This document shows positions 1 through 25,440 of a stretch of DNA of 64,000 nucleotides, piece by piece. Numbering within the stretch: the first letter of the stretch is position 1; each line of letters starts with the position of its first letter. The translations under genes were made by a program, and so were the position numbers. The notes beneath the pieces were generated by a model. That model was not told the origin of the DNA, did not search any database, and was given only the letters and a program-made list of their open reading frames with translations. The stretch comes from Xestospongia bergquistia (lineage: Eukaryota; Porifera; Demospongiae; Haplosclerida; Petrosiidae): contig OZ014419.1 in NCBI GenBank assembly GCA_963965975.1, positions 3,375,677 to 3,439,676 on the forward strand. Reading direction: 5' to 3'.

Positions 1-3000
1 ATCAAATGAACTTTTCACAGTAGCAATGATGCGAGGTCTAAAACAGAATACATTTATTATTTATTGTATCGTGGCAGAACTTACCTTAACTCAGAATACA
101 ACTTGCTAGCAATTGAAGAATAAGGACCACCAACATTGCTATAGTGCTTTAAACTTCTCAATGCTAAATAGTTCATCGATACATGTACTGGACCAGTCCA
201 CATACTGCACATGTTAAAATGACTTTCCTGCATTTAAAGTAAAGTTGTTTTGAATTCTGGTGTATAAGGTTTACCAATACATCACTTCAACAGTATAATA
301 AACACAGTAAACGTACATTTAACATTTTGTAACGGGGATTCTTCTTTGAAAATGAACGTAAACCAAATTCACTCCAAAGGACCTGGAAATATACATGAGG
401 ATAAATATGACATTATAACGCTTACTGATTTACTACTAATGTATCTCAGCAGGAATCCAAGTTTTGGAGATGTAGGAGGTAGAATTTTAAAGAACAATGG
501 GAACAAATTGATGTATCCAAAACTATTAATGAACCTATACAATGTATAGTATTGTTGCTAGGAAAAGTAGTGGAATGCATTCTTTTTAACGTCTAATGAA
601 GAAATAGCTTTACCTTAAGCTTGGATGACCAACAACTGGTTCACTCTCAGATTTACTAATTTTGATAGTTGAGTCAAGTCCATAATCTGCATAGATCTAT
701 AAAATAATTAATAGATGAAATGCAAGTTAGTGTAATCATTTCTGCTGTTTTGGATGGAGAAATCACTACAATCACTACATTGTATCAAGTCAAACAAACA
801 GACACTATATTCACAAGTTATGCATTCTTTTTTCAACATTAGTGACTATAAATAATGTTTGTAATTACCCCAAGATAAAGTAGCTGCTAACATTAATAAA
901 CGAAAATTACAAATCAATCTTCATTATAACCTTTTGTTTGTCATCCCAATGAAGACTATTTAGAAGTTTCACATCTGTTAAAGTCTGGAATGTTGTTAGA
1001 TAAAGATCATCCTTTACTATTTAGAAGAGACCACATGCAGCATGTACAAAAAAGGGAACACACTGTTCATAATCTTGGCCATTTTGACTAAAACGTTTGC
1101 ACCTTCTGCCATCCAGCATCTTAAATCAAGATGACACTCATATTGTGAAGGATAATTAGTACGTGGTAGATCCTCAAGGCCATTGCACGAATACTGAAAA
1201 TATTGTAACCTCAAATACACAAGTATGATCTCTTACTTCGTGTAAGTAATCGTCATGTCTCTCCCACATGTAAGTACTTGGTCTTACACCTCTCTAAAGA
1301 TTCGATATAAATGCATACCTGTCTAATATCTAATATCAAAATTGTAAAACTAATTTAGCCTTTTGCCACTATTTGATAGAAAGGAAATGTTGTCAAGTAG
1401 CTATCATTTACTTTGTCAAAGGGACAAAAATTTTAGAAAATTTAGATATAATGTGATTGTTATTTTCTGTCTCCTCTATTCTTACTTGAGTATAGTCCAA
1501 CCAGTCAAACCATGCTTGTAATCGAAGATAAATATGATTTAAAAATGGTAAATCCTATAGAAAAGATGTCTTCACACATTGTCTTGTGTGTGTACAGTCT
1601 TACTATAGTATTGGTCAGAACCATTCTTTCAAGAAGATATTCCAATGAAAGAAAAGTTGTTGGTGAATGTACAATAATGCTCTTCAGATTGAACAATTCA
1701 GTATTGTTGTCAACATTGAGTGACCAGAAGCCAGGTATCCATCCCTCAAAGTTCATCATGTCAAACCAGTGGCCAAGAACATCCTGAAATATAAAAAATT
1801 ATTACATTGTCAAATACAATTACATAATAAATAAACTACTTTTAATATCAACGGAATTAATTAACTGCAATGATCTTTCATGAAATCACACCTTTGCAAT
1901 ATCAATGTCCCAGTAAACCAGTAAAAGCAGATTATAGCTGTTGTCACTTAAGGAAACAGGACATTTTGAACAGGTAGTAGTAGTACCATAAAATGAGGAG
2001 AAAAAATAGTCCTATACAAACTAGGGCAATTATATGTAATTAATATCATGGAACTTACAGAAGGTTCTGATATCTCATCCAAGTTGATTCTATAATAATA
2101 TCATTATTTTAACATAACTAGCACATACATACCTGATACTATTGTACTGATAAGACAAGCTACCAAGGACTTGGCTGAGAGCTATTTTAGCAAAATCTAT
2201 ATGACTCTTGTCAAAACCCTGAAGTCCAATTAGTCGATACAACTGTCATCTGTAATATATAAACTTACCTTAGACTTTAATGAGAAGGTATCTTCAAATC
2301 TAAAAAGATACCATAACAGAAGATGTATAACTGATAATACCTTTTGTCGAATAGTTTCTGTTTGTCTAGCATCATGGCTGTAAACTGACTTCCACTAATA
2401 CTCATTGCAGCACTATATAGTCCTGACTCAAATACTATGTCCATTTCCATAGGTTGGTGAAGAATAGATGCCACCTGTAGATTTAAACAATACTTTCAAA
2501 GCTATTAACAATGAGTACAATAAGTAATATAATACTAATGGTGAACATCAATGTTAATATAGATGGTAGCAACTTCATGTAAATACTTGTCAGTAATACC
2601 TGATAAGCTACAAAGTTTATGTTCTTTTGAAAAGTATCTTCTTTTGATAATTGAAGAAATGTCCATTCATCAAGAACCTCCTGTTCCATACGATCAAGAA
2701 CAAATGGAAAAATATCATTTGTAGAAGACAAATAACCCAATGAATAACTGTGAATCTGAAAGGTCATTGTTATACACTACTATAACATATTACATTGCAC
2801 TCACTGCATTTCTCATAATCAACTTGTGTGGGAAATACAGTCGAAAATCTCTAAACTAAAAAAAATATTACCAAATTTGCAACTGTTTGAGCTAACCTCT
2901 GGAGTATGGCCAAACACTTCCTTTACTGATCCTTTCTTTTGGTCTCTATAAACTCCCATCTCACCTCTTCCATTGTTATAAATATATAAAATCATTGAAA

Positions 3001-4817
3001 ACAGAACTGTAGAGTGCTTAATGGGGTTTGCCATGACTCGGATAGTCCATGTGTGTCCTAGCCCTCCTTGCTCATCAAGAATGAAGTTTACTGTAAGTAA
3101 GATTACTAAAAGACATAGACAATGTCAGATAATGAGTCAAATTATAGTTATGTTGAATTGTGACAATGGGATCACATGCATAGAGTATCAAGATAATTCG
3201 TCCATCCATTCTTCCTCTGGCTTCAGAGAAGTATACCATTTCAGGGTTCATTAGGTGTGTGTTATAAGCAAATTGAACTCATTTTGGCTAACTTGTACAG
3301 CAGATTAACTAGTTAATGTTGAATGATAATATTTGTAATCTCAATCCCACTAATGAATACAAAGTTGGGTCAAATTTAGTCAGTTAATGCATAGTGGGAT
3401 AAATTTTCTAGCCTGGAAAGCTAATATTCGAACACAACTCTGTGTCAGACGTCTTTTATTGGGGTTACACAAATGCTACAATGATAGATATGACTGGTAG
3501 CTATTCAGAATGAGGTTTTGGTGAACCTTGCTATTTAACATAATGTCATTTTCATAGGATAATTCTTTGATTTATCTCAATGTGACTAATGTGAACATGT
3601 ACATGAAACATTTTTGTATAATACAGTATATAAGAATTGTGCTATTAGCACTTACAGTTGTCAATGATTACTTTTTGTTGACCAAATGAAGTCCCGTCGT
3701 GTTGTAACCAAACTCTTCTCAGATTATCAGTATTAAAGGCGGCTTCATGATGATACAAATAATTGTTCTTACTTCTGTTATGGTACATCCATAGTAAACC
3801 TACTGAAAGTGAACTACATTTAAAGTTAAAACCTATTATGACATAATGAATACAGTTACTTTGGTATACGAGGTTTGAATCCAAATCCTACACCATTCCT
3901 ATAAAACAGATAGGATTACAATTGTAAAAACATCTCATACAATTGTTTTGAGAGTGCTAAAGATTTATTTACTTCAACTGAAAATCGTAAAGCTGATTAT
4001 ATTTACAATGAAGAAACCTTGCCTCAAAGGATTATTACATTAGAATAAGTTAAGTTATTGGTTGTGGCGTGTATTGGTAGTTTTTATATCCAATTTAATT
4101 TCATTTATCAAAGATGATTGGAAGTGGTATTGCCTAAGACATGACATGAGGTTCAAAACAACATGGGACTGACTGTCTGGCGCATTTTGTATGTAACGTA
4201 ATATTTGATAACATGATCAAAATGATACCCAACATTTCTGAAATATCCCTTAGCCTGTACATTAAAAGTACTTGTAAATAATGTTGGGATGTTTAAATTT
4301 CATTCAACGAGCTCATGTAAAGTTTCATGCTCAACAAAGACTAATGTCAACCTCCAAAATGTGAGCAACATTTAAGGGTTGCTTCAATCTATATATATAA
4401 CCAAACACAAAACAGTGATGTGCCTGTTTTTAAATCTGAAGGATTATGTTTATGTCACAGAGATGGATCTTGTTGTAATCTTGTTATGTACAATTTAGTA
4501 TAAGATACAGTATATGCATTAGTATGAATCAAATAGTGAATATCTTACATAAAACTTCCCCAAAGTCTCTCTTTATGATTAAGGAAATGATCATCAATTA
4601 CTAAAGGCAAATCAATTCTTTTAATCGCAAGACCATTGTGTGCCGTCCATTGCTCCAATACCAGCACTACAACAGCTACAATTGTCAGTAGAACTGCTGG
4701 TATTGCTAAAAATAGGACAGAGACACGATTCTTTTTTATTATAGATGAACGCTTTGACTCGGTTGTCGTCACTGAAGTTATCTGACGATTCTTGCTAGCA
4801 TGATGTCTTCTCATCAT
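1..4817 (-). CDS. mogs: Mannosyl-oligosaccharide glucosidase (GH63, glucosidase I-like), multi-exon, C-terminus outside window
   Basis: Family role: type II ER membrane enzyme that removes the outermost glucose from N-glycan precursors. The start is the ATG at 4817-4815. Exon 1 encodes a basic cytosolic tail, a signal-anchor (VSVLFLAIPAVLLTIVAVVV) and the luminal start ending LWGSF. Readable exons include 4817-4549, 3898-3860, 3813-3656 (GLLWMYH...DGTSFGQQ) and 3090-2897 (EQGGLGHTWTIRV, FGHTPEV). Later ones are near 2758-2600, 2476-2340, 2313-2270 (RFEDTFSLKSK), 2219-2129, 2011-1893, 1784-1620 (VLGHWFDMMNFEGWI), 1190-1060 (YECHLDLRCWMAEGANVL), 700-610 (YADYGLDSTIKIS) and 217-84 (MNYLALRSLKHYSNVGGPYS). 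Exon order and spacing follow animal MOGS, and splice phases agree where I checked them. Odd: the block aligned to the family's FLWDEGFH reads SLSDNSYN, and the following GREQILGDE block is also not conserved. It may be a paralogue with altered catalysis or a young pseudogene. Confidence 0.8.
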
Positions 4818-5036
4818 GAGCAAAAAATTTAACCCTTTATTAACACTGGTAGTGTTTCATGTACGTAATCAACACTTATCAAATCCATGGCTTCGCTTTG
4901 CTTAATAAACAGGCTAAGTAAATTTAATGGGATTATGGGAGATCATAAATGTAAGTTAAAAACCAAAATTAAAAAGAACATTTTTTATTATTGTAATCAT
5001 CGAGTAAATTACTTTGCTACTAAAAAAGTAATGTTG

Positions 5037-8000
5037 TTATATTATATCATAGCAACTTCTTTTGTAGAGTCCACTTAGAGCTTGACTAGCCAACAGTGAA
5101 CTTACAGTAGAGGGTTGCAGTGGTTGACTCTGTAACCAAAATTCAGTTTTCCTAGCAACCAGTTCCCATTCATCATGATGACCAGAAAACCGTTTCTCCA
5201 AACATGCTAAGGCTAGCAGTGTACCCCAGAGCTCTTCCGTACATACAGCAGGGCAGGAATTCTTTATTTCAATGAGAGGACAGCCAGTCAAGGATGCTAA
5301 ACTTTGATCTAGAGTCCAGAAACCCTAATCAGATTGAAGTGCTACTAGCTGAGAGATTACAGAGCATGATGTATCTTCAGTACTTGGTACACAAGCTGTT
5401 GCAAACTCATCGCAAATACTATCTATACTAATATTATGGAGAGGTTGTGTAAATCCGGTAAGCGACAATTGCATCTAAGAGTTATGAACTGAGGAGGTAG
5501 TGGCCTACCACCACCACCACCCATACAAGCATCACGTTGAAGAGAAGCTGAACTATTTGAAGATAAAGTTGTAGCAACACTATTCTTTCTAAATGAGTAA
5601 TCTACCAAAATGTAAGATATCATGTATGATGAGCAAATGATATCACTTACTAAGCCGTCCAGCTTCCATGGCTGTGAGACCCCAAGTCTTAACAGCTCAG
5701 TTTATCTTGGTGTTCATCTATTGCAACATAAGCAATAAAGGATGAGACAACACTGCATTCCACACTCATTCTAATAATATCTTCTTTCTTCTCTGGATTA
5801 GCACTCATATTGCTCTCCAATTCTTTGATTAAACTCTTGACTGCTAACTGGTGGACAATAGATAAGGATGATGAAGGAGGTCCACTGACTTCAAAGTTCA
5901 TGCAATATTCTGTATCACTACCAAGTAGTTTGGCTTTCAGTGTAGCAGAACATTGTCCACTTACACCATCACCTCCCTTTAATATCCCATACAAAACAAG
6001 CTTTTCTCCATTAAATATTGGTGGGATCTTACTGGGAGCCTGGAGGACCGTAACTCCCACTGGTACAGAGAATATGATCTTAACATCAGTCACTGATGGC
6101 TATAGAGCTTTCTTAAGACTGCTGATAACCTATGAAATAATGTAATAGTGCATTACTATTTGTTTGGTTGTGTGTATAATTAAATACCTTTGATTGCATC
6201 CTCTCTCCTTAAATAAATCCAGTTCTTCCATTACCAGCTCTTGCTAGACCTTTAACCAGAGCAGTAGATGCTCCAGATCCTATGCCAAATGTGAACACTC
6301 TGTCAAAAGAAATAAAAAATGGAGTATCTAGTGTTACATCTTATGAGTGTTACCTAGCAATATGAACATTTTTCTTGGTTTCATCAATATAATTATGCTT
6401 GAGCATTACTAACAGATCCATCTGTTAGCACAAAGACTTGACATGGTAGCCCTTGTAATAACTTCAGGCCAAAAACAAAATTTAAAGGTTTGAGTAACTC
6501 TGTACCACTGAGTGTACTTCATAGCATTGTCCACTTGATTGTAAGGTACACTTTGTGGAAAGAGATGCTCATAATGTCATCCAACCCCAATAATGTTGAA
6601 GAAACAACCAGGAGGAATGCTCTTTAGAAAGAGAACTAAAGTTTCCTTAGCACTGTTAACATATGCTCCTGACATACTGCCACTTCAATCAACTATAAAC
6701 ACAAACTTGCGCTGCTTGGAGACTAGGAAACTTGGGAAAGAAATCCAACATGACAGCTGGATTACACAGTATCCGGTTAGCCCATTCCTGACCGTTCTCC
6801 ACTGTAGCATGAGGTGTATGTGGTTTATTGTACTTGATCAACACAACAACATCTTTATCGATATCTAGGGGAGCTTGCTCCTTCAATGTGACTTCCACTA
6901 GGCCTCTTTTGTCTGTAGTACTGACAACATGAGTAGGTGAGGTTATGATCGCTATACCCATGGGATTTGTAACTTTCAAAGAGAAACTGGACACAGTTGG
7001 AACACTCTCCCTTTCTATTTGAGTCCCTTCACCTTGTAAAGGAGCAACAGGATCTACTGAACCATGTGGAGTATAACAGGGTTTTAAGATAGTAGGCAGA
7101 GAGAAATAAACAACATCTTCCTCTACTGGTAACTCTCCTACTAGCTTGAGCAATAACTGGCCTCTCCTTTAGGAGGTAAATTACCCAATGCCAAACTAAA
7201 GATATCTCTTGCCTTCTCTTCTGCTAGAGCTGCAGTCAATCCAGAAGCAATAGCATCATCGTAAGTAGCATGAGCTTGTTATTTCTCTTGTACCTGTTAA
7301 TAATATCACAATATGACATAAAAGTTATGATATATTAATCAGAGTGAACTATGCAATTGCTATGACTTTTGAGAGCAAATGTACAAGGGCATATTAGGAT
7401 TGCAGGCCTGTAGTGTCCATTGGACTATAACCAATTTTGAGGATATCAACAAAGCTAGAGTTTTTTAGAAATATAACCTGTGTTACGAGACAAAAATAAG
7501 TCAGAGTCAACTGAAGTAACTTTGGAGAGATACAAACACAAAAAGTTTACCTGACAACAGACAACAGTACTTACGCACGTAAACTACTCTGGATTCTCCT
7601 CATTTTTGTACTGTCAAAATAGAAGAGGAAGTTTGTGGAATTAGAATATTTTGTTCTAATAAGGTTAATTTATAGAGGTATTTCCCTAAACTTTCAAATT
7701 ATAATATATTGCCAAATTTTACAGTAATTATAAAATTAAACTAAAGCTAAGAAACTAAAATTATAGCTATTTACAGCTGACAATCAAATTGCTTTGTGTA
7801 AGTTGTTTAAAATGTAGGTTAGACTCTGAAATCAAGAGGCTCAAGGGCCATTGGTCAAGGACTATTCAACATAATATGTATATTGAAAAGTAACTAAGAG
7901 AGCCTAGCCAGAAAGCCCAGTGAATAGCTAAAAAGTTATGGCTATCTGAATGATTCTTCAATGTAATGTAAATAACAAATAATGGCTCTAATATCTATGG

Positions 8001-8200
8001 CTTGAACATACCACTCCACAAATAGTTAATTTTAGCCTCCAGTCCTACAACAGCAACTCCCTCATCCACTGGGAAGACTTCCAAGGGGCCGTCAGAAAGA
8101 CTACGATGTTAGGATAGTATCTAATCCGTAAACATATCCTTTACGTCTCCACACACTGCTACACTCTGAATAACTAGACTGTACTGTGACATGACAGCGC
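5037..8200 (-). pseudogene. Decayed VWA5A-like gene (VIT + VWA domains)
   Basis: Pieces match von Willebrand factor A domain-containing protein 5A in order. A VIT domain spans about 8130-6780, including SLALGNLPPKGEAS and VGELPVEEDVVYFSLPTILK. A VWA domain spans about 6780-6230, including SGSM, AKETLVLFLKSIPPGCFFN, SGTELLKPL, VFVLTDGS and VFTFGIGSGASTALVKGLAR. A middle region lies at 6093-5700. The C-terminal part at 5340-5037 includes ELWGTLLALACLEKRFSG and DEWELVARK. The reading frame is broken many times. Stops interrupt the homology at VQEK*QAH, IVD*SGSM (about 6686), GVG*HYEHLF, GFI*GERMQSK and KKAL*PSV (about 6101), and there are frame changes near KFPS/KFVFIVD and in the VIT domain. 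At least three stops fit C-to-T changes of CAA, CGA or CAG codons. The best reading is a pseudogene of a host gene that still keeps intron-like gaps, so it arose by duplication rather than retrocopying. The 5' end is uncertain. Confidence 0.75.
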
Positions 8201-8299
8201 AGATATTAATCTAAATTCTCCACTTTACACTTCAACCTTATTACTATAATTATGATCTTTCATTAAACAGATTTGTTACATAATGTTTTACAAAAAAGT

Positions 8300-15735
<7,436 letters not shown>

Positions 15736-15984
15736 GCTGATCTTATAAGGTCACGTGATCAGAATAACAGACAGTGTGATACTAGTAAGTTGTACCGGTA
15801 AGCTTATTGGTCCACTATTCACATTTTGAGGTTCGAATGACAAGTTGTTTAGTGTAATACGACGATAGATGTACACAATATATTTAGAAAACATTGTGAC
15901 TATCATGAATTGTAGGCTAAATGTATTTGCGAGTTAGGTTACTCTATTTAATGCTCATCTTTCCTCTTTCTTTTTAGATAGATA
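15736..15984. promoter_or_regulatory. Shared bidirectional promoter of U2SURP and CRNKL1
   Basis: Only 249 bp separate the two divergent start codons. Near 15752 is a palindromic TCACGTGA E-box (USF/Myc-type CACGTG core), about 18 bp from the U2SURP ATG and preceded by TTATAAGG. Directly before the CRNKL1 ATG lies a pyrimidine-rich acceptor-like TTCTTTTTAG, suggesting an untranslated first exon and a short 5'UTR intron. Shared regulation of the pair is inference from layout. Confidence 0.6.
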
Positions 15985-18051
15985 ATGGAACCCCCACCAA
16001 ATAAGAAAGCTCGTGTGCCCAAAGTAGCCAAAGTGAAGAACAAAATGCCTGCAGAAGTTCAAATTACTGCTGAACAGCTGCTTCAAGAGGCCAATTCTCA
16101 GAAAATTGAGAGAGTGGCAAGACGACCTAGGCAGAAAGTGACTGATCCTGATGAATTGGCTCAGTTACAATTGACAAAGCGGAAACAATTTGAAGATAAC
16201 ATCCGAAAAAACCGATCAAGCATGTCAAACTGGATGAAGTATGGTCAATGGGAGCAAACCCAGCAAGAGTTTGACCGTGCACGATCTATATACGAGCGTG
16301 CATTAGATGTAGATCATCGATGTGTAACACTGTGGCTGAAATATGCAGAGATGGAAATGAAGAACAAACAAATAAATCATGCACGCAATCTATTTGATCG
16401 TGCTGTAACTATTCTACCACGTATAAACCAGTTCTGGTATAAATATTCCTATATGGAAGAAATGCTTGGAAATGTTGCTAATGCAAGGCGTGTCTTTGAG
16501 CGTTGGATGGAATGGGAACCAGAAGAACAGGCTTGGCTTTCATACATTAAGATGGAGTTGCGTTACAAAGAGATTGATAATGCACGTGCCATTTATGAGC
16601 GCTTCATCATTGTCCAACCAGAGACAAAGAATTGGATACGATATGCTCGCTTTGAAGAAAATCAAGGTTACATTGATAATGCGAGAAATATATTTGAACG
16701 AGCCACAGAGTTCTTTGGAGATGAGGGTCTTGATGAAAAACTTTACATAGCTTTTGCTCGCTTTGAAGAAGGCTGTCAGGAGTATGAGAGAGCACGTACA
16801 ATATATAAGTATGCTCTTGATAAAATACCTAAGTCACAGGTTGTAGACTTATTTAAAGCATACACTCACTTTGAGAAAAAGTATGGTGATCGTACTGGCA
16901 TTGAAGATGTTGTCATTAACAAACGTAAGTACCAATATGAAGATGAAATCAAGACCAATCCAAACAATTATGATGCTTGGTTTGATTATATACGACTTAT
17001 GGAGTCCAATGGAAGTTTAGAATCTACTAGAGATGTTTATGAACGTGCTATTGCTAATGTTCCACCTCTTCAAGAGAAGACATATTGGAGACGTTACATC
17101 TACCTATGGATCAATTATGCTTTTTATGAAGAACTTGTTGCCATAGATGTAGAACGTACTAGGCAAGTGTACCAAGCTTGTTTGAAGATTATTCCGCATT
17201 CTCAGTTTACCATTTCCAAAATTTGGCTTCTTTATGCTCAGTTTGAAATCAGGCAGAAAGATCTCCAAGCTGCTCGGAAAGCTCTAGGAACTGCTCTTGG
17301 TAAATGCCCTAAACCTAAGCTTTTTAAAGGATATATTGAATTAGAACTGCAATTGAGAGAATTTGATCGTTGTCGTAAACTTTATGAGAAATTCCTTGAA
17401 TTCAATCCTGCCAATTGTACGACTTGGATCAAGTATGCTGAATTGGAAACCATTCTTGGTGATACTGAGCGAGCTCGAGCTATCTTTGATTTGGCTGTAG
17501 AGCAACCTCTCATAGATATGCCAGAAGTATTGTGGAAAGCTTACATTGACTTTGAAACTGAGCAAGAAGAGTTAGAATGCACTCGGGCATTATTTAATCG
17601 GCTGTTAGAGAGAACTCAACATGTTAAAGTGTGGCTAAGTTTTGCTCGATTTGAGGCCTCAATCAACTCTGAGGAAGCAAGGGAGAATGCTCGTATTGTT
17701 TACAGTCGTGCTGATCAAGCTTTAAGAATGACTGAAAACAGAGAAGAAAGAGTGATGCTTCTAGAATCCTGGCAAGATTTTGAAAAGGAGCATGGAGATG
17801 AAATTTCTTATCAAGAAATTAAACAGAAAATGCCCAAAAAGGTTAAAAAGAAGCGCAAGGTTTATCGAGAAGATGGATCTGATGGAGGATGGGAAGAATA
17901 CTGGGACTATGTTTTCTATGATGATGCATCAGCTTCAGCAAACTTAAAACTCCTTCAAATGGCACGTCGCTGGAAACAACAAGAAGAAACCCCAAGTGAC
18001 TCAGATGATAATGAAAGTGACGAAGAAGTTCCAGATGATTCAAACTATTAA
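15985..18051 (+). CDS. CRNKL1: Crooked neck-like spliceosome protein (HAT-repeat)
   Basis: A 688-aa intact single-exon CDS, the usual length for short animal crooked neck proteins. Family role: scaffold of the Prp19-associated complex needed for spliceosome activation (yeast Clf1/Syf3). The N-terminus has a basic stretch ([15 protein letters not shown]) and [14 protein letters not shown]. It is followed by a long array of HAT repeats with the typical W..Y...E, R.I.ERA and W..YA..E spacing (residues about 75-600), for example [20 protein letters not shown] and [20 protein letters not shown]. The tail carries [10 protein letters not shown], a possible nuclear signal, and an acidic end ([18 protein letters not shown]). 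It is intron-free although neighbouring genes have ten or more introns. Head to head with U2SURP. Confidence 0.96.
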   Translation: MEPPPNKKARVPKVAKVKNKMPAEVQITAEQLLQEANSQKIERVARRPRQKVTDPDELAQLQLTKRKQFEDNIRKNRSSMSNWMKYGQWEQTQQEFDRARSIYERALDVDHRCVTLWLKYAEMEMKNKQINHARNLFDRAVTILPRINQFWYKYSYMEEMLGNVANARRVFERWMEWEPEEQAWLSYIKMELRYKEIDNARAIYERFIIVQPETKNWIRYARFEENQGYIDNARNIFERATEFFGDEGLDEKLYIAFARFEEGCQEYERARTIYKYALDKIPKSQVVDLFKAYTHFEKKYGDRTGIEDVVINKRKYQYEDEIKTNPNNYDAWFDYIRLMESNGSLESTRDVYERAIANVPPLQEKTYWRRYIYLWINYAFYEELVAIDVERTRQVYQACLKIIPHSQFTISKIWLLYAQFEIRQKDLQAARKALGTALGKCPKPKLFKGYIELELQLREFDRCRKLYEKFLEFNPANCTTWIKYAELETILGDTERARAIFDLAVEQPLIDMPEVLWKAYIDFETEQEELECTRALFNRLLERTQHVKVWLSFARFEASINSEEARENARIVYSRADQALRMTENREERVMLLESWQDFEKEHGDEISYQEIKQKMPKKVKKKRKVYREDGSDGGWEEYWDYVFYDDASASANLKLLQMARRWKQQEETPSDSDDNESDEEVPDDSNY

Positions 18052-18553
18052 GTATTGTTTAACAATTGTTTCATATCAGTGATCACATTGCAATTAAGAA
18101 ATTAAATGTAAATTTGTAACTCTCATGCAGAAACTATCCATTTTCCAATGTTCAAGCTATCTCTGTTAACCTAAGTCAACCTGTAGCCTGAACTCTTTAC
18201 CAGACAAAATGACTACTGCTCTATCACTTATGGTTTTTAAAACTTTATATTATATGTACATATAATTATATATATGTATTATATAATTATTATTATAGAG
18301 GTAACTAACTTAATTTGTAATAAGAACTCTATATATTTACTTATTCATTTTCTTTGACCTTTGCAATATAAATGTTAATAAGTGAGGCTTTGGTCTCTTA
18401 GTCTGTCTAGAATAAACTTTAGTATCTGCAGCATAATAATATCTATCATTTACACGAGGTATACCGAATGATTCTAATTAGCGATACTTAGAATGTGCTC
18501 CAAGGTTCCCGCCATAAAGTCGACCACCCTGAAAAGATCAACGAATAACAACA
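18052..18553. other. CRNKL1-MCM7 spacer
   Basis: About 500 bp without a gene. It holds the CRNKL1 3' region, with a strongly AT-rich stretch at 18246-18298 made of TATA/ATAT and TGTACATATA words that can fold on itself, and the MCM7 promoter at the right end. Confidence 0.7.
18506..18513 (+). promoter_or_regulatory. E2F-type site upstream of MCM7
   Basis: TTCCCGCC, a match to the E2F/DP consensus, lies about 40 bp before the MCM7 ATG. E2F control of MCM genes is well established in animals and plants; use here is inferred from sequence and position. Confidence 0.6.
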
Positions 18554-24929
<6,376 letters not shown>

Positions 24930-25440
24930 ACTGTTGTTAAAACATTAGATATTGACATTAAGTTTTTGATTTACAACAACAAATAACAGTAACATGTTTA
25001 GATAATGGAGATTTTAAACTCATAGTCAAATACATGTTATTGAGTAATGGATTTTACAAAATAACACTATTGTACTAACAACAAGACACATATAATTGTC
25101 TTTTTTGACTACATAATTACTTGCTAAAGTGTTGTAACACACTTGTAGGTAATTCATTCAATTTCTAGTGTTTAAATTCCCAAAGTTTTATACCCCAGAG
25201 ATCAAACATAAGTTGACACCAAGTAATTATGACAAACAGTTAACCTATTATAGTCACATTGCTTGGCACTACGTATACTCTTTAATCATTAAAAAGACTG
25301 AAAGGTCAAAAACACACATTCATTGTTTGTAACAGTTCAAAAATACATAATTATTGATTGATTGTTTTAAAACATTTCAAAAATACATATTCCATTTGAT
25401 AATGATTCTACAGTTCAAAATCAATTCTCAGTATTAATTT
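24930..25440. other. Convergent 3' spacer between MCM7 and the RhoGEF gene
   Basis: About 510 bp, AT-rich, holding both 3' regions tail to tail. The only structure seen is a weak local repeat of CAAAAATACAT words at 25337-25390. Confidence 0.6.

Noticed and set aside
5810-6145. Plus-strand 111-codon ORF
   Set aside because: Antisense shadow of the VWA5A-like minus-strand homology.
15820-15840. GGTTCGAAT resembling a tRNA T-arm
   Set aside because: No matching A-box, acceptor stem or cloverleaf around it; no tRNA or rRNA gene was seen in the window.
16466-16801. Extra ORFs inside CRNKL1 in other frames
   Set aside because: Shadows of the real frame, which has clear HAT-repeat homology.
18246-18298. 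AT-rich hairpin after CRNKL1 as a terminator
   Set aside because: Factor-independent terminators do not apply to a Pol II gene; it is treated as low-complexity AT sequence.
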